A stretch of 64,000 nt of DNA. It comes from Psettodes erumei (Eukaryota; Chordata; Actinopteri; Pleuronectiformes; Psettodidae). The notes below the pieces were generated by a model that had not been told where the DNA came from, searched no databases, and worked only from the letters and a program-made list of their open reading frames with translations. The translations under genes were made by a program, and so were the position numbers. How positions within the stretch are numbered: the stretch's first letter is position 1; each line of letters opens with the position of its first letter. Positions 1 through 12,461 of this stretch are shown one piece after another. The stretch lies in assembly GCA_016785225.1 (NCBI GenBank), contig JAFBJZ010000512.1, forward strand, positions 4,873,001 to 4,937,000, given 5' to 3'.

Positions 1-210
1 CTTTGCTATAACTTCCACTTCAGCCTCTTCTCAAGAACAAAAAATGGCATAAGTAAAAATAAATGGAACAAATAACAATAAAAAAAGAATGAAATACATT
101 GATAAAGGAAAAATGAATAGATGTTGGTCATCAAAATAAGGTAATTTCTGTATTTCTACATTTATTGATTTCTGTATCCACATAACATAATTCTTCTAAT
201 TTCATTAAGC

Positions 211-651
211 TCAGAGCTCAGAGGAGGGAGAAGGAGGGACAAGTTGACGTAACACTACGAGACAATCGTCCTTTTGCCTCCTGACATAATTGAAGCTCAC
301 CTCCTCGTGGGGCATGCCACTGGCGACATTGTCCAGTCATGTCGGGGTGTTCGAGAGAACAATTTGCGGGAAGACAGATGCTTCCAGTGGTGTGCCGCCT
401 AATTACATCAGGTGTATGAGGTAAAACAGTTGCCCAGTCATTGCTTCCTTTGTCTCAGAGAGAACGTGAAGTTGGCGGGCAACTTCTTGAAGATTGTCGA
501 GCACCGCTACGTTAGCCTCACCGTCCAAAGCAGTGCTGAGATGAACTAAATCCTTCAAATATTCACAGACGTAATGGGTGACAAACGACTTAAGTTCAGT
601 CAAGATATCTGGTCCCACTGCTATTACGAATCCTGCCTCAAACTGATGTTA
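211..651 (-). pseudogene. Unidentified broken reading frame, about 145 codons with two in-frame stops
   Basis: On the minus strand one frame runs from a stop at 649-651 to a stop at 211-213, interrupted only by a TAA (403-405) and a TGA (337-339). The translation looks protein-like: an amphipathic, Leu- and Glu-rich stretch (residues such as ELKSFVTHYVCEYLKDLVHL, then VLDNLQEVARQLHVL) is followed by a polar tail. A possible acceptor AG precedes the Phe codon near 642. I do not recognise the family, and it does not match any part of calsyntenin. It may be a fragment of a processed gene copy or of a transposon protein, or it may be a chance open frame; 71 uninterrupted codons are not decisive. 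It sits inside a clstn2 intron. Confidence 0.3.
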
Positions 652-678
652 GGACCACCCACCGTATTAGCATGGATA

Positions 679-708
679 CACATATATATATATATATGTG
701 TGTGTGTG
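679..708. repeat. TA/TG compound microsatellite
   Basis: A run of alternating AT dinucleotides passes directly into TG dinucleotides within the clstn2 intron. Confidence 0.9.
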
Positions 709-1076
709 AAAATACAGACTTTATTATAACCAAAATGTATTCAGTTTTTTCATTTATTTATTGATGTATTCCATTATTTCTGCTTTTATTTATTTGTCAA
801 GGCAACGCACTGTAAATATGTATTCACAACATCAATACAATTTATCTGAAATTTCTATTTCTAAAATCCCAACTGTGTTTTTTTTTCTTTTGTTGAAGGT
901 ACCCCCACCCCACACACACACAGCGAAACATGACCTCTTTCATGATCTCCTGCCAATCAAGACCAGTGATCTAGCTGATAAAATTAGCCCTGGGTGCTGC
1001 ATCTGGATGTCCAGGCTCAGCTGTGTGTCCTTGCTGAGTGAGTGTGGGGTCATGTGATAGGAGGTGACCTATCATA

Positions 1077-1077
<1 letters not shown>

Positions 1078-1112
<35 letters not shown>
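1078..1112. repeat. CA dinucleotide microsatellite
   Basis: An uninterrupted CA repeat of about 17 units. Translated, it gives the Thr-His and Cys-Val runs seen in the overlapping open frames, so those frames are not genes. Confidence 0.95.
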
Positions 1113-1115
<3 letters not shown>

Positions 1116-1850
1116 GGGTGAGCGCATTTCTTGCTGTCTGGATTTCCAGTCTTGCCCTACTTACCCCGACAGTTCTGTACAAAAAAAAGCCTCCCTCCAT
1201 CAAGGCTGCAGTCGTATCCATTTCCGTCAAGCAACACAGTGTTTTATCTCTAGGTATATTTGATTCCTTAGATAAATCTTTATACAATGTGTCAGGCGGT
1301 GAAGTTGTAAAGAAGAGGAAGAATAAAACAAATACGCCTGTAATGACACACCTACTGGAAAGTATTCACATCCATAGCAAATATTTATTGAGAAGTCACT
1401 AAAGTGATTAAAAATTTCATGGTTATTAAGTAGAGTGACATGAGAGCTCTCAGCATTAGTTGGGGTTAATTAAATGTGAGGCTTTTTTCCAATTGAGGGA
1501 GAATTTTGAGCGCAACCAGGTGCTGCGTACACAGACGCACAACCATAGATGTGTGTAAAGTCGGATATGCGAGCGGGTAGTGAACTGACCGCTGGTTCTC
1601 ACTTCCTTATGCACCTTATGCCACACTCTAAATCAACCCCAAAGTCTTACAGGGAGACCTTTAGTATTAGCACAGGATATAATCAATAACAATATAGATA
1701 AAACTGAGAAAAAACCCCCCACTGGAGATTTAATACAGGTTTAATCCAGAAATTGACTCATAACCTACTTCCTGGAAGGTGAACTAATGTATAAACTGGG
1801 GGTCAATCAGGGTACAAGTTTTCCTCTCTGCTGTAACGTTATCATCCTAC

Positions 1851-1972
1851 CTGCTCCAGTTTCCAGTGGAACTCGGCCGGTCTGAATGTGTCCACCTGCG
1901 TGAAGTCTCTCCTCAGCAGAAACACCAAGCGGCAATTATGGACATACAGCGAGTAGTGATGACGGTTCATCT
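1851..1972 (-). CDS. clstn2: clstn2 exon: LamG/LNS-like domain, second segment
   Basis: This 122-bp internal exon is the leftmost coding segment of the calsyntenin-2 gene here. The acceptor ACAG precedes 1972 (after a CT-rich tract) and the donor GTAGGA follows 1851. It enters in phase 1, completing a Glu codon begun in the exon at 2837-3094, and leaves in phase 0. The translation contains MNRHHYSLYVHNCRLVFLL and ends FRPAEFHWKLEQ, matching the calsyntenin LNS (laminin G-like) domain. The residues NCRLVFLL and DTFRPAEFHW favour paralogue 2 over 1 or 3, from recalled family sequence. The encoded segment is extracellular. No frame damage is visible. The assignment to clstn2 is firm; I cannot tell whether it is the 2a or 2b co-orthologue in a fish with both. 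Confidence 0.93.
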
Positions 1973-2836
1973 CTGTGGGAGGCAGAGGAAAAAGGGGGGG
2001 AGGTTGGCACCGGGGGACCAAATCACCACACCCACTCGCTGTCAGGTAAAGCCGCAAGTCTGCCATCCGGCTTTATGAAACCTCAGAAAAATGGGACGGC
2101 AGGATTATTTCGAAGGAGGCCAACTCTCAGACAAATGCTTTCCCTAATTTGCACTAGATTTTTTTTTTTGAAAACACTCATCTGTTTGGGTAAGCATGCT
2201 TTGATGTTAGTGACTTTGTTGGAGTTAACAGTATTTGGACAGCCCTTTGCCCCAAATACATTTTTGGATCATGTCTGTTGGATTATAACACACTACCCTA
2301 ACACTATTATTACACTATGTGGATATGATGCACCATAATATGAAGTTCCATGTGGGAATATTTCCCCATATGTTGAAACAGTAGAAGAAGCTAGGGCTTT
2401 GACAGACTATGCTTTTCAGTATAATGAATTAATGGTTGAGTTTGAGGTTGGTTGGGTGGTTGGTTGAGGTCTTTTTATAGAATTTGTTGAAGAAAAAAAA
2501 CAGAATATCAGGCTTTAATTGCCCCATTTGTCCTGTCATGTAGTGAGCTTTTTCTTTTTTTTTGTTTTTAATGATGTGCCACATTTCTGGTCAAATGGCC
2601 ATCCTGATAAATGTGTGCGAAAATCTCAAAACAGAGGCTGGGTTGGGATCCGCTAATCCACTCACTCGATCGGTGGCGTGGGGTGTTAACCACTCTGATC
2701 GAATCAAAAGCCGATTTGAGAAAACGCTGATCAAATCAGGCGCAAAAGCTGGACGGGGCGCTCGACTGTTTGGGGATCAAGATCTTGGCACAGCGGTCCG
2801 CGGACGAGCGTGAGCGTCAGCCCTTGTCAGGCTCAC
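1973..2836 (-). other. clstn2: clstn2 intron, 864 bp
   Basis: A short intron bounded by donor GTGAGC (2836 downward) and acceptor CACAG (before 1972). It contains an AT-rich stretch with a T run near 2160 and a poly-A/T region near 2500-2570. I see no embedded gene or recognised repeat. Confidence 0.85.
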
Positions 2837-3094
2837 CGGTCTTGTCGGAGTTGCAGAGCAGTGTCTCCTTCTCAGCTCGGAGTCCCGGGCTGGGGCCATG
2901 CTTCATCCATGTTGCTATGGTGAACTGGTCGGTGAGATTCTGGGGTACCACCCAGTCCGGGATTTTCGCGGCCTGACGACCGTCGAACCTGAAGATCAAG
3001 TCGCTGTCCCTCCCGCTGTCCGTCACCAGGGAAGCCGTCCAGTTGGTGGCAGCGCTTGGGGCGGGGAGAAGGTCGGTGCTGCCCGAGGAGGCCC
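2837..3094 (-). CDS. clstn2: clstn2 exon: LamG/LNS-like domain, first segment
   Basis: A 258-bp internal exon, phase 1 at both ends. The acceptor CCCCAG lies just before 3094 and the donor GTGAGC starts at 2836. The translation runs from ASSGSTDLLPAPSAATNWTA through SDLIFRFDGRQAAKIPDW and NLTDQFTIATWMKHGPSPG to CNSDKT. These are hallmark calsyntenin LNS-domain strings, and the GPSPGLRAEKE segment resembles paralogue 2. Two N-glycosylation sequons (NWT and NLT) are present, consistent with an extracellular location. The exon is intact. It joins in frame to 4904-5089 upstream (completing a Gly codon) and to 1851-1972 downstream (completing Glu). Confidence 0.95.
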
Positions 3095-4903
3095 CTGGGG
3101 TCGCAAATAAGGTGTGCGACAGGAGACGTGTCAGTAACAATCAGCGTATATTGATCTAACCTTGGCTATGATTACCTGTGAGCGAGGCAGATGGCGGGGC
3201 TTTATGGGCCGAGATGGATTGAGCATGTGGGTATTGATTCACGGCAAATGAAACTGACTTTCAAAAGGGAAAGAGATGTGAGTCATCGCGCACAAATTCA
3301 GATCATCGCTCATCACTAAAACATGCGTCTGTGGAGACAGAGAGGTCGTAGTGACCGAGTACTACGCTAACAAAGAGAGAAGACGGGGCAAGGGGTTGGC
3401 GGCGAGGACGACGTGCCGTGCGAATCTGCCAATCGCCTGAATTGTTTGCAGCTGACACTTTTGTTATGGGATCTCTTAATGTCCTGACAAAACAAACTAA
3501 TCATTACTGCGTTGCACGAACTCATCCCATGCCCTCCCTCTTCTCGTCTTTAAAGGCAGCTCCATCATTCCTTTGACACAATAACCTCAATATGTTTGCG
3601 TCCGGAACGATCTGTGTTTTCAGACTGTCACCTTGACAAACGTTCCTTTTGCCGCGTTGCTCACCTTGCCCCTCAATATATTTGACATGCCCTAACCAAT
3701 CCGTCTTTGCCCCTCCGCGACAGTGAAAAATGCATTGCATGTGTTTAAACCACATTTATAAATCATTTATAACAGCTTGCAGACGGCGATAAATCAAAGC
3801 CACACGTGAAATGCGTTGTTCCGAGGAAAAAATGGGCAATGTCAGAATTCCCCGTATCTCCCTTGTCCAGGCAAATAGTCGCAACGTGCATCTGTTTTAT
3901 TTCTGCTAATAACACGTTAGCACATTAGCTGATGTTCTTCCCCCGCCTTTAAAGCTCTCTTTCTCTCTACCTCTTACTCATGCCAATGTGACTCCAGTAA
4001 TTAGATTCCCTGAGTAAATAAATACGCATCGACTTCTCCAGGACGCAGCTGCAGCCTTTTCTTTGCCCGATGTCTTTGTACATTATCTCAAATTGATTGC
4101 GCTTTAAAAAAGCAATTACAATTTATTCTATTCACTATCAGATAATGATTATGAGGTACCTGAAAAGGACTCTTTAGTGGTAAACCATGCATGGACCGGG
4201 AGCCAGGGGAGGCGAAGGAGGGGATGTTATGCATTTCGATGAGCTGGAATGGGGCTTGTGAAGGCCGTTAGTCAAAGATGATGACTCCAGCCCCCCTGCT
4301 GGTGATGCAGTGTGGGCGGGGAGCGGGGAGCGGGGGTGAGCTCGACTGCTTTGTTGGCGCTCTGGGCACCGACACGGCAGCCCGGCTGCTCATCAGTCAC
4401 TGAGGAGAAAGCGTGGCTGCATATGGGGTGGCTAATGCCCTCGCTCTGTCACATCATTAGTGACACAGCTCTAAGTTGCAATTCTGGCGCCTTCCTTTTG
4501 CACAGGGGTTTACCAGGGACACAAGTGGAGATGAGAAAGCAACACGGAGCGGGAGTTTTTCAGATGCTGGTTTAAAAGGGGCAGAGAGAGGTGCCTCAGG
4601 CCCTGTCTGACCCTGGTACTCAGACCGTGGATTCAACTGAAGCTTTTAGCTACAGCTTAATTCTAATTCATTGCACTAACTTTCAGTTTGCCGCCTCAGT
4701 AAGAAGTCACCTTTGATCACCCATCTACTGTATATTCTCCATATCCACCACCATCCATCCAAATAGCCACAGGTCCAGCTCTCATGTGATATGCTGCTTC
4801 ATGCCCCAAATGCAATCTCGTTCTAAGCTGTTTGTCAGTCTGGTCACACAAGAACGATTATGCTATTCAAAACACAACAGAAATATCCTTTTTTTGCACC
4901 AAC
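3095..4903 (-). other. clstn2: clstn2 intron, 1.8 kb
   Basis: An intron between the two exons that open the LamG domain, with donor GTTGGT at 4903 downward and acceptor ending CCCCAG. The composition is mixed with no recognised mobile element. Short open frames near 3522-3755 and 4312-4575 lack any recognisable protein signature and are not called. Confidence 0.85.
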
Positions 4904-5089
4904 CACAGAGTTTCTGCAGAGATTTCTCAGAGTAGGTTTCCCGGTCACAGCCCTTCCCGATGTGGCTGGTCTGCAGCTCCACCGTGGTCCTCACCGACGA
5001 CAACGGCTCGCCACAGGTCTCCAGGTGCATCTTAGGAAACAGCTGCTTACTGCCTGTTCCGGGCTCATAGTCCACTCGTTTGTTCCAAC
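4904..5089 (-). CDS. clstn2: clstn2 exon: end of cadherin repeat 2 and start of LamG domain
   Basis: A 186-bp internal exon, phase 1 at both ends. The acceptor TTCCGCAG precedes 5089. The donor GTTGGT at 4903 is a weaker match than the other donors but still GT. The translation contains GWNKRVDYEPGTGSKQLFP, then HLETCGEPLSSV, VELQTSHIGKGCDRETYSEK and SLQKLCG. The string HIGKGCDR-TYSEKSL is nearly invariant in calsyntenins as I recall them. The cysteines in ETC, KGC and KLC are kept. This exon follows the PGWQ end of the preceding exon (23320-23469) across the 18.2-kb intron that holds the retrotransposon. No frame damage is seen. Confidence 0.95.
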
Positions 5090-6574
5090 CTGCGGAAAGT
5101 GAAAGATGGAGCGATGGTGTTAGGGACGGCATAGAGGATAGGTTAAACTGCTGAGTCCGTCCACCTGAGTGGAGACACCTTCTAGCTGCAGATTATTATA
5201 TGAAATCACATCTAATTTTCAGCTACTTGTTTCTTTTATCAATACACGTTGTTGTGCCTCATTTTGAGCGATTAAAAAGAAACTCCATTTGCAATTTTTC
5301 ACTGTCACCATCATTAATCACAACTCAATATCGTTTTAGCAGCACGTGCCCGGCTAATGAAATCACGGCATTGTGGCTGGAGTGCCATGCAGTACCTGCA
5401 TTAGCAGCAGTAGTCATTATGCTGTCAATGTCCGTCCTGTCAGCTGTGACTGGTGTTTTTCTGTCTGGGCAGGCTATTATTTTGTGCAGCGGGGATGTTT
5501 TCGCTTTTCCCGTCATTTTGCCTTCCAACCTTTGTGCTGCGAATACGTGCTCGCCTGCACTGTCTGCGAAATGATGTCTCCGATTTGGTGCTTTTACGAG
5601 CGCTGTTTACAGTCAGCGCATCTCACTTAGTGCTCTTTCAGAAACAAACAGACAAGCAAACACTGGGCAGATCTGTAAATGCTGTCGTCGTAGATCCAGC
5701 CCTCTTTGAGGAGCCTGTCAGTCCCGTTGCAATACTGTCTTCTGTCATACAGCAGCATTGTTGCGTCACAGCTGTAGTAGAGCTTTAGAAGTAAACTACA
5801 CCACCTCAAATTTAACTTACTCTCAAAATTCCTATCCCATTAGTGCTGCTAGTACACAAAAACCGGTTCCTATCCATCCTGCCATCTGTCTCTCTTGCTA
5901 CCAAGCATTGCTGGCTCGGGGCTGGAGGCGTGAGTATTATGCCGAGCTGACTGGAGAAGAAGAAGAAGAAGAGGAACAGCTCTTTGTTGCTCACCAGCCT
6001 GTTAAATCTGCCATGTTCGCTTCCTCACACGCTCGCCACCTTGTCCTCAAACGCATGCACACGCTGCATCTGTTTTGTAGTTGATTTACCTCCTCCAGAC
6101 TGTGATTACCGTGGGCCGCTGCAGCACTGTTACCGTGGGATTGTCAGCGGCTGTGATGCGAATAGGCACAAACAATGGTGTGCGGTAAAAGAGAACAAAA
6201 ACACATTCAAGAGCGTAAAAAAAAAAGATGCGGACACAAAAGGCTCTGCTGATTTATACATTTCTGTAGCCCTCTGTCACACACATTTCTTGTGCATACA
6301 GTTACTGTATGTCCTTATTCTGCAGTTCCCTTAGAAGGTTGCATCAGCAATGACTGCTCACAAACACAAAGCTCAAAGCAATAATAGCAAACAGGAGACG
6401 CATCGAGCTTTGTATGCCGCAGAAAGCTGAGCCTGATGATGTGGGGGATATTGCTTTTTTTATATAAAAGGCTCCTGGTTACTCTTACAGCAACGCTTCA
6501 TCAATTATCCTTCTGCTGGCCTTTCTATCCTTCGACCAGTAGCCATTGCTACAGACCTTGACCAGCTGTTTTTA

Positions 6575-6765
6575 ATGATTAAAGGAATAAATTGACATTT
6601 TGAGAAACTCTCTTGTTCGCTCTCTTGCTTAGAGTTAGAGGAGAAGATGGATACCATGCTCATATCAAACTGTTTGATACGAAGCTGGAACCAAGAGACA
6701 TAGTTTAGCTTAGTTTAGCTTAGCTTAGCAGAAAAGGGGGAACAGCTAGCATCAGTCCGGATCGA
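6575..6765 (+). repeat. Old teleost dispersed repeat (GTTAGCTTAGC-type)
   Basis: The sequence starts TTAAAGGAATAAATTGACAT, continues with GAGTTAGAGGAGAAGATGGA, then repeated TTTAGCTTAG units and GGGGGAACAGCTAGC. This order matches a high-copy repeat that I recall from spiny-rayed fish genomes, in which a leader like AAAGGAATAGTTYGACATTT is followed by an 'agaagat.gatacca' segment and a TTAGCTTAGC block. The copy is diverged and truncated. Inverted TTAGCTAAGC sequence near 6911-6928 may be related. I have not searched a database, so the family name is left open. Confidence 0.6.
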
Positions 6766-9700
6766 CGAACAGTCTGGCTCATTAATTACAACACATATGA
6801 AGCCACGTATTATTCAGTTAGAGTTTAGGCAGTTGAGAGTTGCTGGAAGGTAATGTTTGTCACGTTTGGTAAGAGCCAGGCCCGGCTGCCTACCTCTGCT
6901 CATTCTTTGCGCTTAGCTAAGCTAACCGTATCCTAGCACCGGCTTCACACTGTACACAAAGACCGGCTATAACAAAGCAACGGAGCAGTTTCCCAATAAA
7001 AGCTAGTGTGACGCACGGAATGTAAAGATGCAACGAAAAAAAAAAAGGAAACGCCAGAAAAAAATGATCATCGCTCTCGTCACAAATCACCGGTTGTGGC
7101 AGTGGCTCAAAATGGTCGCAGCAAAAGGCTAATCACCATTCAATCCAGTGCATACTCGTGCGTTCTGGCTGTTCATTTTAATGTGCCATAGCTAAGTAAG
7201 AGAGTGACTCTGCAGATTTCACATTCAGGCTGGAGAGGGGGCCGAGCAGGTGCTCTGGTAATAACATACTCCACGGACAACTGGGAGTCAAATGACCTGT
7301 CGAGCACTTGGCGTTAACACTGCCTCGCTGGCTCCGCATCCACACACTGAGGCGTGTACGCGGGGGGTTGGAGGGGAGGTGGCAGAACGTGGTTAAGGAC
7401 GTATGGGGAAGAATCAGTGGGAAGGTGGAGGGATAAACGGGAGGTAATGGCTTGTGGACAGCGTGTGCATACAGATATACCAGCGAGGGTTGGGCTGACC
7501 GTGGAGGCGGGTTATTGAGGTTTATGAGCAAAAGAGCGTCGGACAAACGTGGCAGAGAGGCGTTTCCTCGTGGAGTGTATTGTTCGAATCGAGGCTGTGA
7601 TTTTAAGCTCCGTTTGACATTTCTACACAACGCAGGTGTTGCAGCGTCACATTGTGGACGCTGAATCGGTTGACTGACAGGTTCCCATACGTTTTGCGCG
7701 GTCACCATGGAAAGGTGTCTGTACGTGTACACGAAAAACTCAGCCATCGTAAAAAGGGTTGTTTTGGGTTTTTTCAAGGCCTGTTGTCATGCATGAAGCG
7801 GTGGTTCCTGTAAATCTGGCAGGGCCTCTGTTGTGCAGCATTTTGCGTCCCTGCTAAATAATTTATTCCTATTTAAGCGTCTCTGTAGGACACTGCCGCT
7901 GGTGATGCTATCACTCACAGGTCCAGCATGAGCTCCCGAATTCCCTGACAGCACAAACGGCGATAAAACACATGCCCACATGGAGACAGCGAAAGGGCTT
8001 GCGCTCTGTGATGCAGATGCCTACATCCGTACAGAGCGGAACCACAAATACATTCACGACACGCATAGCCTCGCCACCGATATACACAGGCAGAGTGACT
8101 CAGAACACAGACCCGCTGAAGCTCAGCTGTCTTGCAAGCAGTGTGGGCTTAATAGGAAGCGATTTGGTCTCTCCTGAGTTGTGTGCTAGCCCGCAGTACG
8201 CGCTGAACAGAACTCACAAGGTGAGCCCCAGAGTTTTCTCCGCGAATATGAGAGGAAGGCAAGAGGCAGAGGAGGCGAGGCGGATGTGAAGACGAAAAAA
8301 AAAAGGCAAAGCAGAGGCACAGGCGCCTCACCTGGGCTGTGATCATGAAAAACACACAAACAACACCACCCTAAACCTGTTCATTTGTAATGTGTGAGCA
8401 CAAGTGCACGGGGTATTTTTATGCTTAGTAGCAACCTGTGTGTGAAAAGATGAAAATGATACTTAATGTGTTAATGTGCTACTGTGCTGGGATTATGCTT
8501 TTACAGTTTACAATGATTAAATTATCTGCGGTTTTCTCCAGTGCTTCAATTTAACGTGCGTGGTGTTAATGTCTATTATCACGAGGAAGTGACCATGTAA
8601 CTACTGTTACATAATATCAGCCTATTAGAAAGCTACTGATATACTGTCCACTACACTATATAGCCATCATTATTATCCCAGATGTGTTTTTAACCCATCG
8701 GAATTGACTCTTGTCAGTGTAATTAAATCGCACTTTGATAATTATGGGACTCCAGATGGAATCCATGCACATATACTTTATGCCATCATACTACTTTGGC
8801 TACACAGCCACTCGGATTAGGATGAAGCAGAAAAAGCACAGGAGAAAAATGATAACATTAACCGTGGATACATTTCACTGAACTGTATCCGTGCTTGAAA
8901 CTGCAGCACTGTACCAGTCGTTGACGCCATTAGTTACACCAGTGTTTGACATGTTGAGATGTCCACCTTGATAACGGCCTTCGAGGGGGGATGAAAGCAG
9001 TGCTGCGGATGCTGGCGTGATACAGTTCAGATCGCTTCATTTGTCTGAACTGGATTTAGGGCATCTGCGCCATAACAGCACTGAGGCAAGTTGCAGTAGT
9101 GGCTTCCCACAGTTTGATTTATAAGGATAAAGTCCTGAGAGGCTCACAGCTGGAGATGGAGTCCAAACCGACTACTAAAAAGTGGCGCTCCAGTGGCACC
9201 TCCACAGATTTCTGGAAGGTCCAGTTCCAAAAAGAAAAAAGTTACTGCGGCAACAACTTATCATTACAATACGCTGTTAAGACTGAAATTCCTACAAAGC
9301 CAGTTTACTAGCTCTCTTGTCCACAGGGCAAAAAATAAATAAAAAACAACTACATGATCCTTTTTAAACAATCCCTACATTTTTTTTAGCCAAGACTGAC
9401 GAGGTGGTCTCATGTGTTCCATCGTTTCTAGTCAAAACTCGGATACACACACACACACACACGGTGGAGCCCAGAAGTTTGTCGACGTATCGGCTGCCGT
9501 ATATGTGCAGATATACAGTTGAGGTAAGTCTCCAGCATCTTCCTTCATCTGAGGGGTGTGAAAAACAGAGGGTGAGGGAAGGAAGATGGATGGAGGTGCT
9601 TAAGAAAATGATGCATCATCACACTTTCACGCTGTTCCCATCTCTCGGGGTTGTGTGTGTGCGCTTACGTGCACGCGCGTGTGTGTGTATATCATCAGTA

Positions 9701-11327
9701 AGTTCTTGCATGCTTTTTAATGTGTACATAGTGTGTAGGATTGTGTGTGTGGGTGTGTATGCATGGAAAAAATGCTGACACCGTTTTCAAGTAGTCAGGG
9801 GGGTCGTCATTACTCGTCCCAACTATCAGTGGGAGAGCCAATTTCCATTTAAAAGAGCAGCCCGCTCTTCTTTTCCCTCCTCCTTCCCTTCCCTTCCCCT
9901 TTCCTCTCCACCTATGTCCTCGACCGTCTCCCTCCCATTTCAGAAAGTGCCACCTCTCTGATTTCCCCCCTTCTTTCCCGGCCATTCTTCCAGTTCTCTC
10001 TTTCCAACAATACCCCAGTTCAGCCCGACACTTCCCTGCGTGCTGTTCGTCATGTGCATAACGAGGATGGTGAGAGCTGAGCTGAAAAAAAGAAATAAAC
10101 AAGTTACGTTGCAGGCTGCAAAGAGAAAACAATGCACTGAAAGATGCTAAAACACGGCTGAGGGGAGCTGAGGAGTTAGCCTATAATTTTCTGTCTGCCC
10201 AATATCCATTACACATTGTCATTTAGTTAATTGTGAATAGACAAAATGCCGATTCTGATTATAGATTAGCAGCGCTATAACTCTTTTTGTAACTCAAACT
10301 GTAATATCTGTTTCCTCTCTTCCAAAACCCCAAAACAATTGTGGGGAAATGGGGCCAGTGGTCAGGCCACTGTGGTATACAGATGATGACAATTTTGTCT
10401 CTTTAAAACAAGCTTGGAAACAACATAAATACGACGAACATCAGGTGCTATCACCATGTTTCATATGTCACCACATCTGCCCATCATGTATGAACCTCGC
10501 AGGTCTTCTTTCGTGAGCACCTGACGTGACAGGAACATATTTCGATTACAGTACTGTCTTCCAAAGTGTGTAATGGGATAATTTCCGGGCTAATGAAATT
10601 ACACCGTTTCTCATTTTTGCAGGATTCCGTGGGAAGCCTCCTAAAAGACCCCAATTTCATGTCCGTGGTAAGTAATTCTTTTCCTCCCTTTGAGGATTGA
10701 GTGAAAATGACAGTTTAATCCCTGGGTGTTTAAAGTGAAGACACGGCAACTGTTTGGTAAAAAAAAAAAAGGAGCCAAAAAGTGCTTTACCTTGTCTTTA
10801 TTTTTCATTCTGCGCATGATGGCAGGCGGACTAAGCGAACCACTCATGACACCCACATTCTCATCTATCTCCTCGTGGGGGATCCTGAGGGAACACTATT
10901 TAATCCCAGCAGCGTGTCTGCATCACGGTCTGCTCTTCCCGTCGGGAGCACGGTGCTCTTTAGTAACTACCAAAAGTTGTAGCTGTAGGTGAAGGTCAAA
11001 ATGCGTTGTAACTTGAGATTGATGGGTAAATAAACCGCATCGCATCCTCTGCTGTGTGATTGCAGCACTAACACTTGTTCCTTTTCTCTCTGATTCAGCC
11101 ACTTCCCACTGTTTTATCCCTCTCTCACTCTCCTCCTCTGTCGTTGTCTTTGTAAGCGTGATTGCTCGGTATCGCCTTGACGCTGAAGTGGCACTACAAA
11201 GGAAACTCCAATCTCAACAGGCAGCCAGACAAGGACGGAGGAAGTGTAATCGCTCTTATATAGGTGTAAAGGTGGATGTGTTGGTATTGGTATTGTGTGT
11301 TTGTGTGTACGTCCATCCGGGTGTTAC

Positions 11328-11349
11328 TGTGTGTGTGTGTGTGTGTGTT
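11328..11349. repeat. GT microsatellite
   Basis: An uninterrupted GT repeat. Shorter interrupted GT runs lie just before and after (11290-11310, 11395-11430). Confidence 0.9.
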
Positions 11350-12024
11350 TTGTTGGATACATCCAACACGGCGTCTGCAGTTTGTTAGCAGGGGTGTGCG
11401 AGCGTGTGTGCGTGTGTGTGGATGTGTTTATTATCTGTCTCCTTCCCCTCCTTCTCTCCAGCTGCTTTTTCCACGGCAGCTCGAGAGGCTGGTGCGTTCT
11501 GTCTGTGAGCGGCGGCGTCAGAGCTGAATCAGGGTCTGATTTAAAAGGGAGAGCTTGGCTTCGGGGGGACGGACGCTGACGTCGTGTTACAAGTCGCACC
11601 CCTGATTCCAGAATACGGGCATGCTGTCTAAAAATCACACGCCGGGGCGGTAACACGCAGACTTTTGTTTTGTTCAGTGTAAACAAGCGAAAACAGCGTA
11701 ATGAGCGGTCCTCTCGAAGGCGAGGCGGCGGGAGCTACAAACGCGCACGTTCTTCCTTATTATCCAGCCATGCACTCCGCTGACACAATAAGGTGAACCC
11801 AGGGTGTCGGCACCCTCTCTACCTGTTTACACCTGCCGCCGCCCAACCATCCCTCCACCCTCCAGCCAGACAAAGGGGTCGGGAGAGTTCATGCGAGTCG
11901 ACCCCCTGCGACGGCGCATGCGTGCGCGTGCGCGTGCATGGTGTCATGCAATAAGAGCAGGAAGAAGAGTGAGAGGGGTGCGCGGCGGCTGCGATTTCCA
12001 CCGGAGACTGCTTCAAACAAGTGC

Positions 12025-12377
12025 TGCATCGGAGGAAAAAAAAAAAAAAAAGATGAATGGCGAGAAGGAAAGAAGTGCAAGGGGTGGACCGATAAGCCAG
12101 ATGGCAAGATGAGAGGAAAGAAGGGAGAAAAAGACTCGCTCACGAAGGGGAAGAGGAAATAACGAAAGGGAACAAAGCAAGAGAGAGAGAGAGAGAGAGA
12201 GGGAGGGGAAAGAAAAAACAAAAACGCAGGACACAGACACACGGGGCAAAAAGGATACGATGAAAGTAATAAGGGAAAACCAGAGAGGGGATGAAAAGAG
12301 CTGGAGCAGCAGCCAGACAGCCTGAGATTAGAGAGGAAGCCGGGGAGGAGTAGGAGGTTAGAGGAAATGGGAAAAGG
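12025..12377 (+). repeat. Purine-rich tract, about 350 bp, with GA microsatellite
   Basis: The plus strand is overwhelmingly A and G. It begins with a 15-17 base A run near 12036, has a GA array at 12179-12200, and continues as GGAAA/GAGG-type sequence to about 12377. The open frames on the opposite strand here are Phe/Ser/Leu-rich because of this bias and are not genes. Confidence 0.85.
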
Positions 12378-12460
12378 AAGTGCCGAGCCATTTATTTTTC
12401 TTCTTCCCCTCTTTAATTCATCCTCTTCCTGCTCTTATCGGAGATCGGGACCATTGGCTG

Positions 12461-12461
<1 letters not shown>

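Larger units (their letters stand above)
1..1850 (-). other. clstn2: clstn2 intron (left end of window, incomplete)
   Basis: Intronic sequence downstream (minus strand) of the exon at 1851-1972, starting with the donor GTAGGA. The next expected clstn2 exon, which begins at the Cys-Asp-Lys/Glu-Glu-Trp-His region of the LamG domain, is not visible here, so the intron runs off the window. It holds a TA/TG microsatellite (679-708), a CA array (1078-1112) and the broken reading frame at 211-651. The rest is AT-rich sequence in which I see no gene. Confidence 0.75.

Noticed and set aside
1078..1112. Regular short repeats considered as a CRISPR-like array
   Set aside because: It is a simple CA dinucleotide run without spacers, in a vertebrate genome.
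1..1850. Search for the next clstn2 LamG exon
   Set aside because: No minus-strand frame carries the expected EEWH/NVEFP/GACW-type segment with splice sites, so it must lie left of the window.
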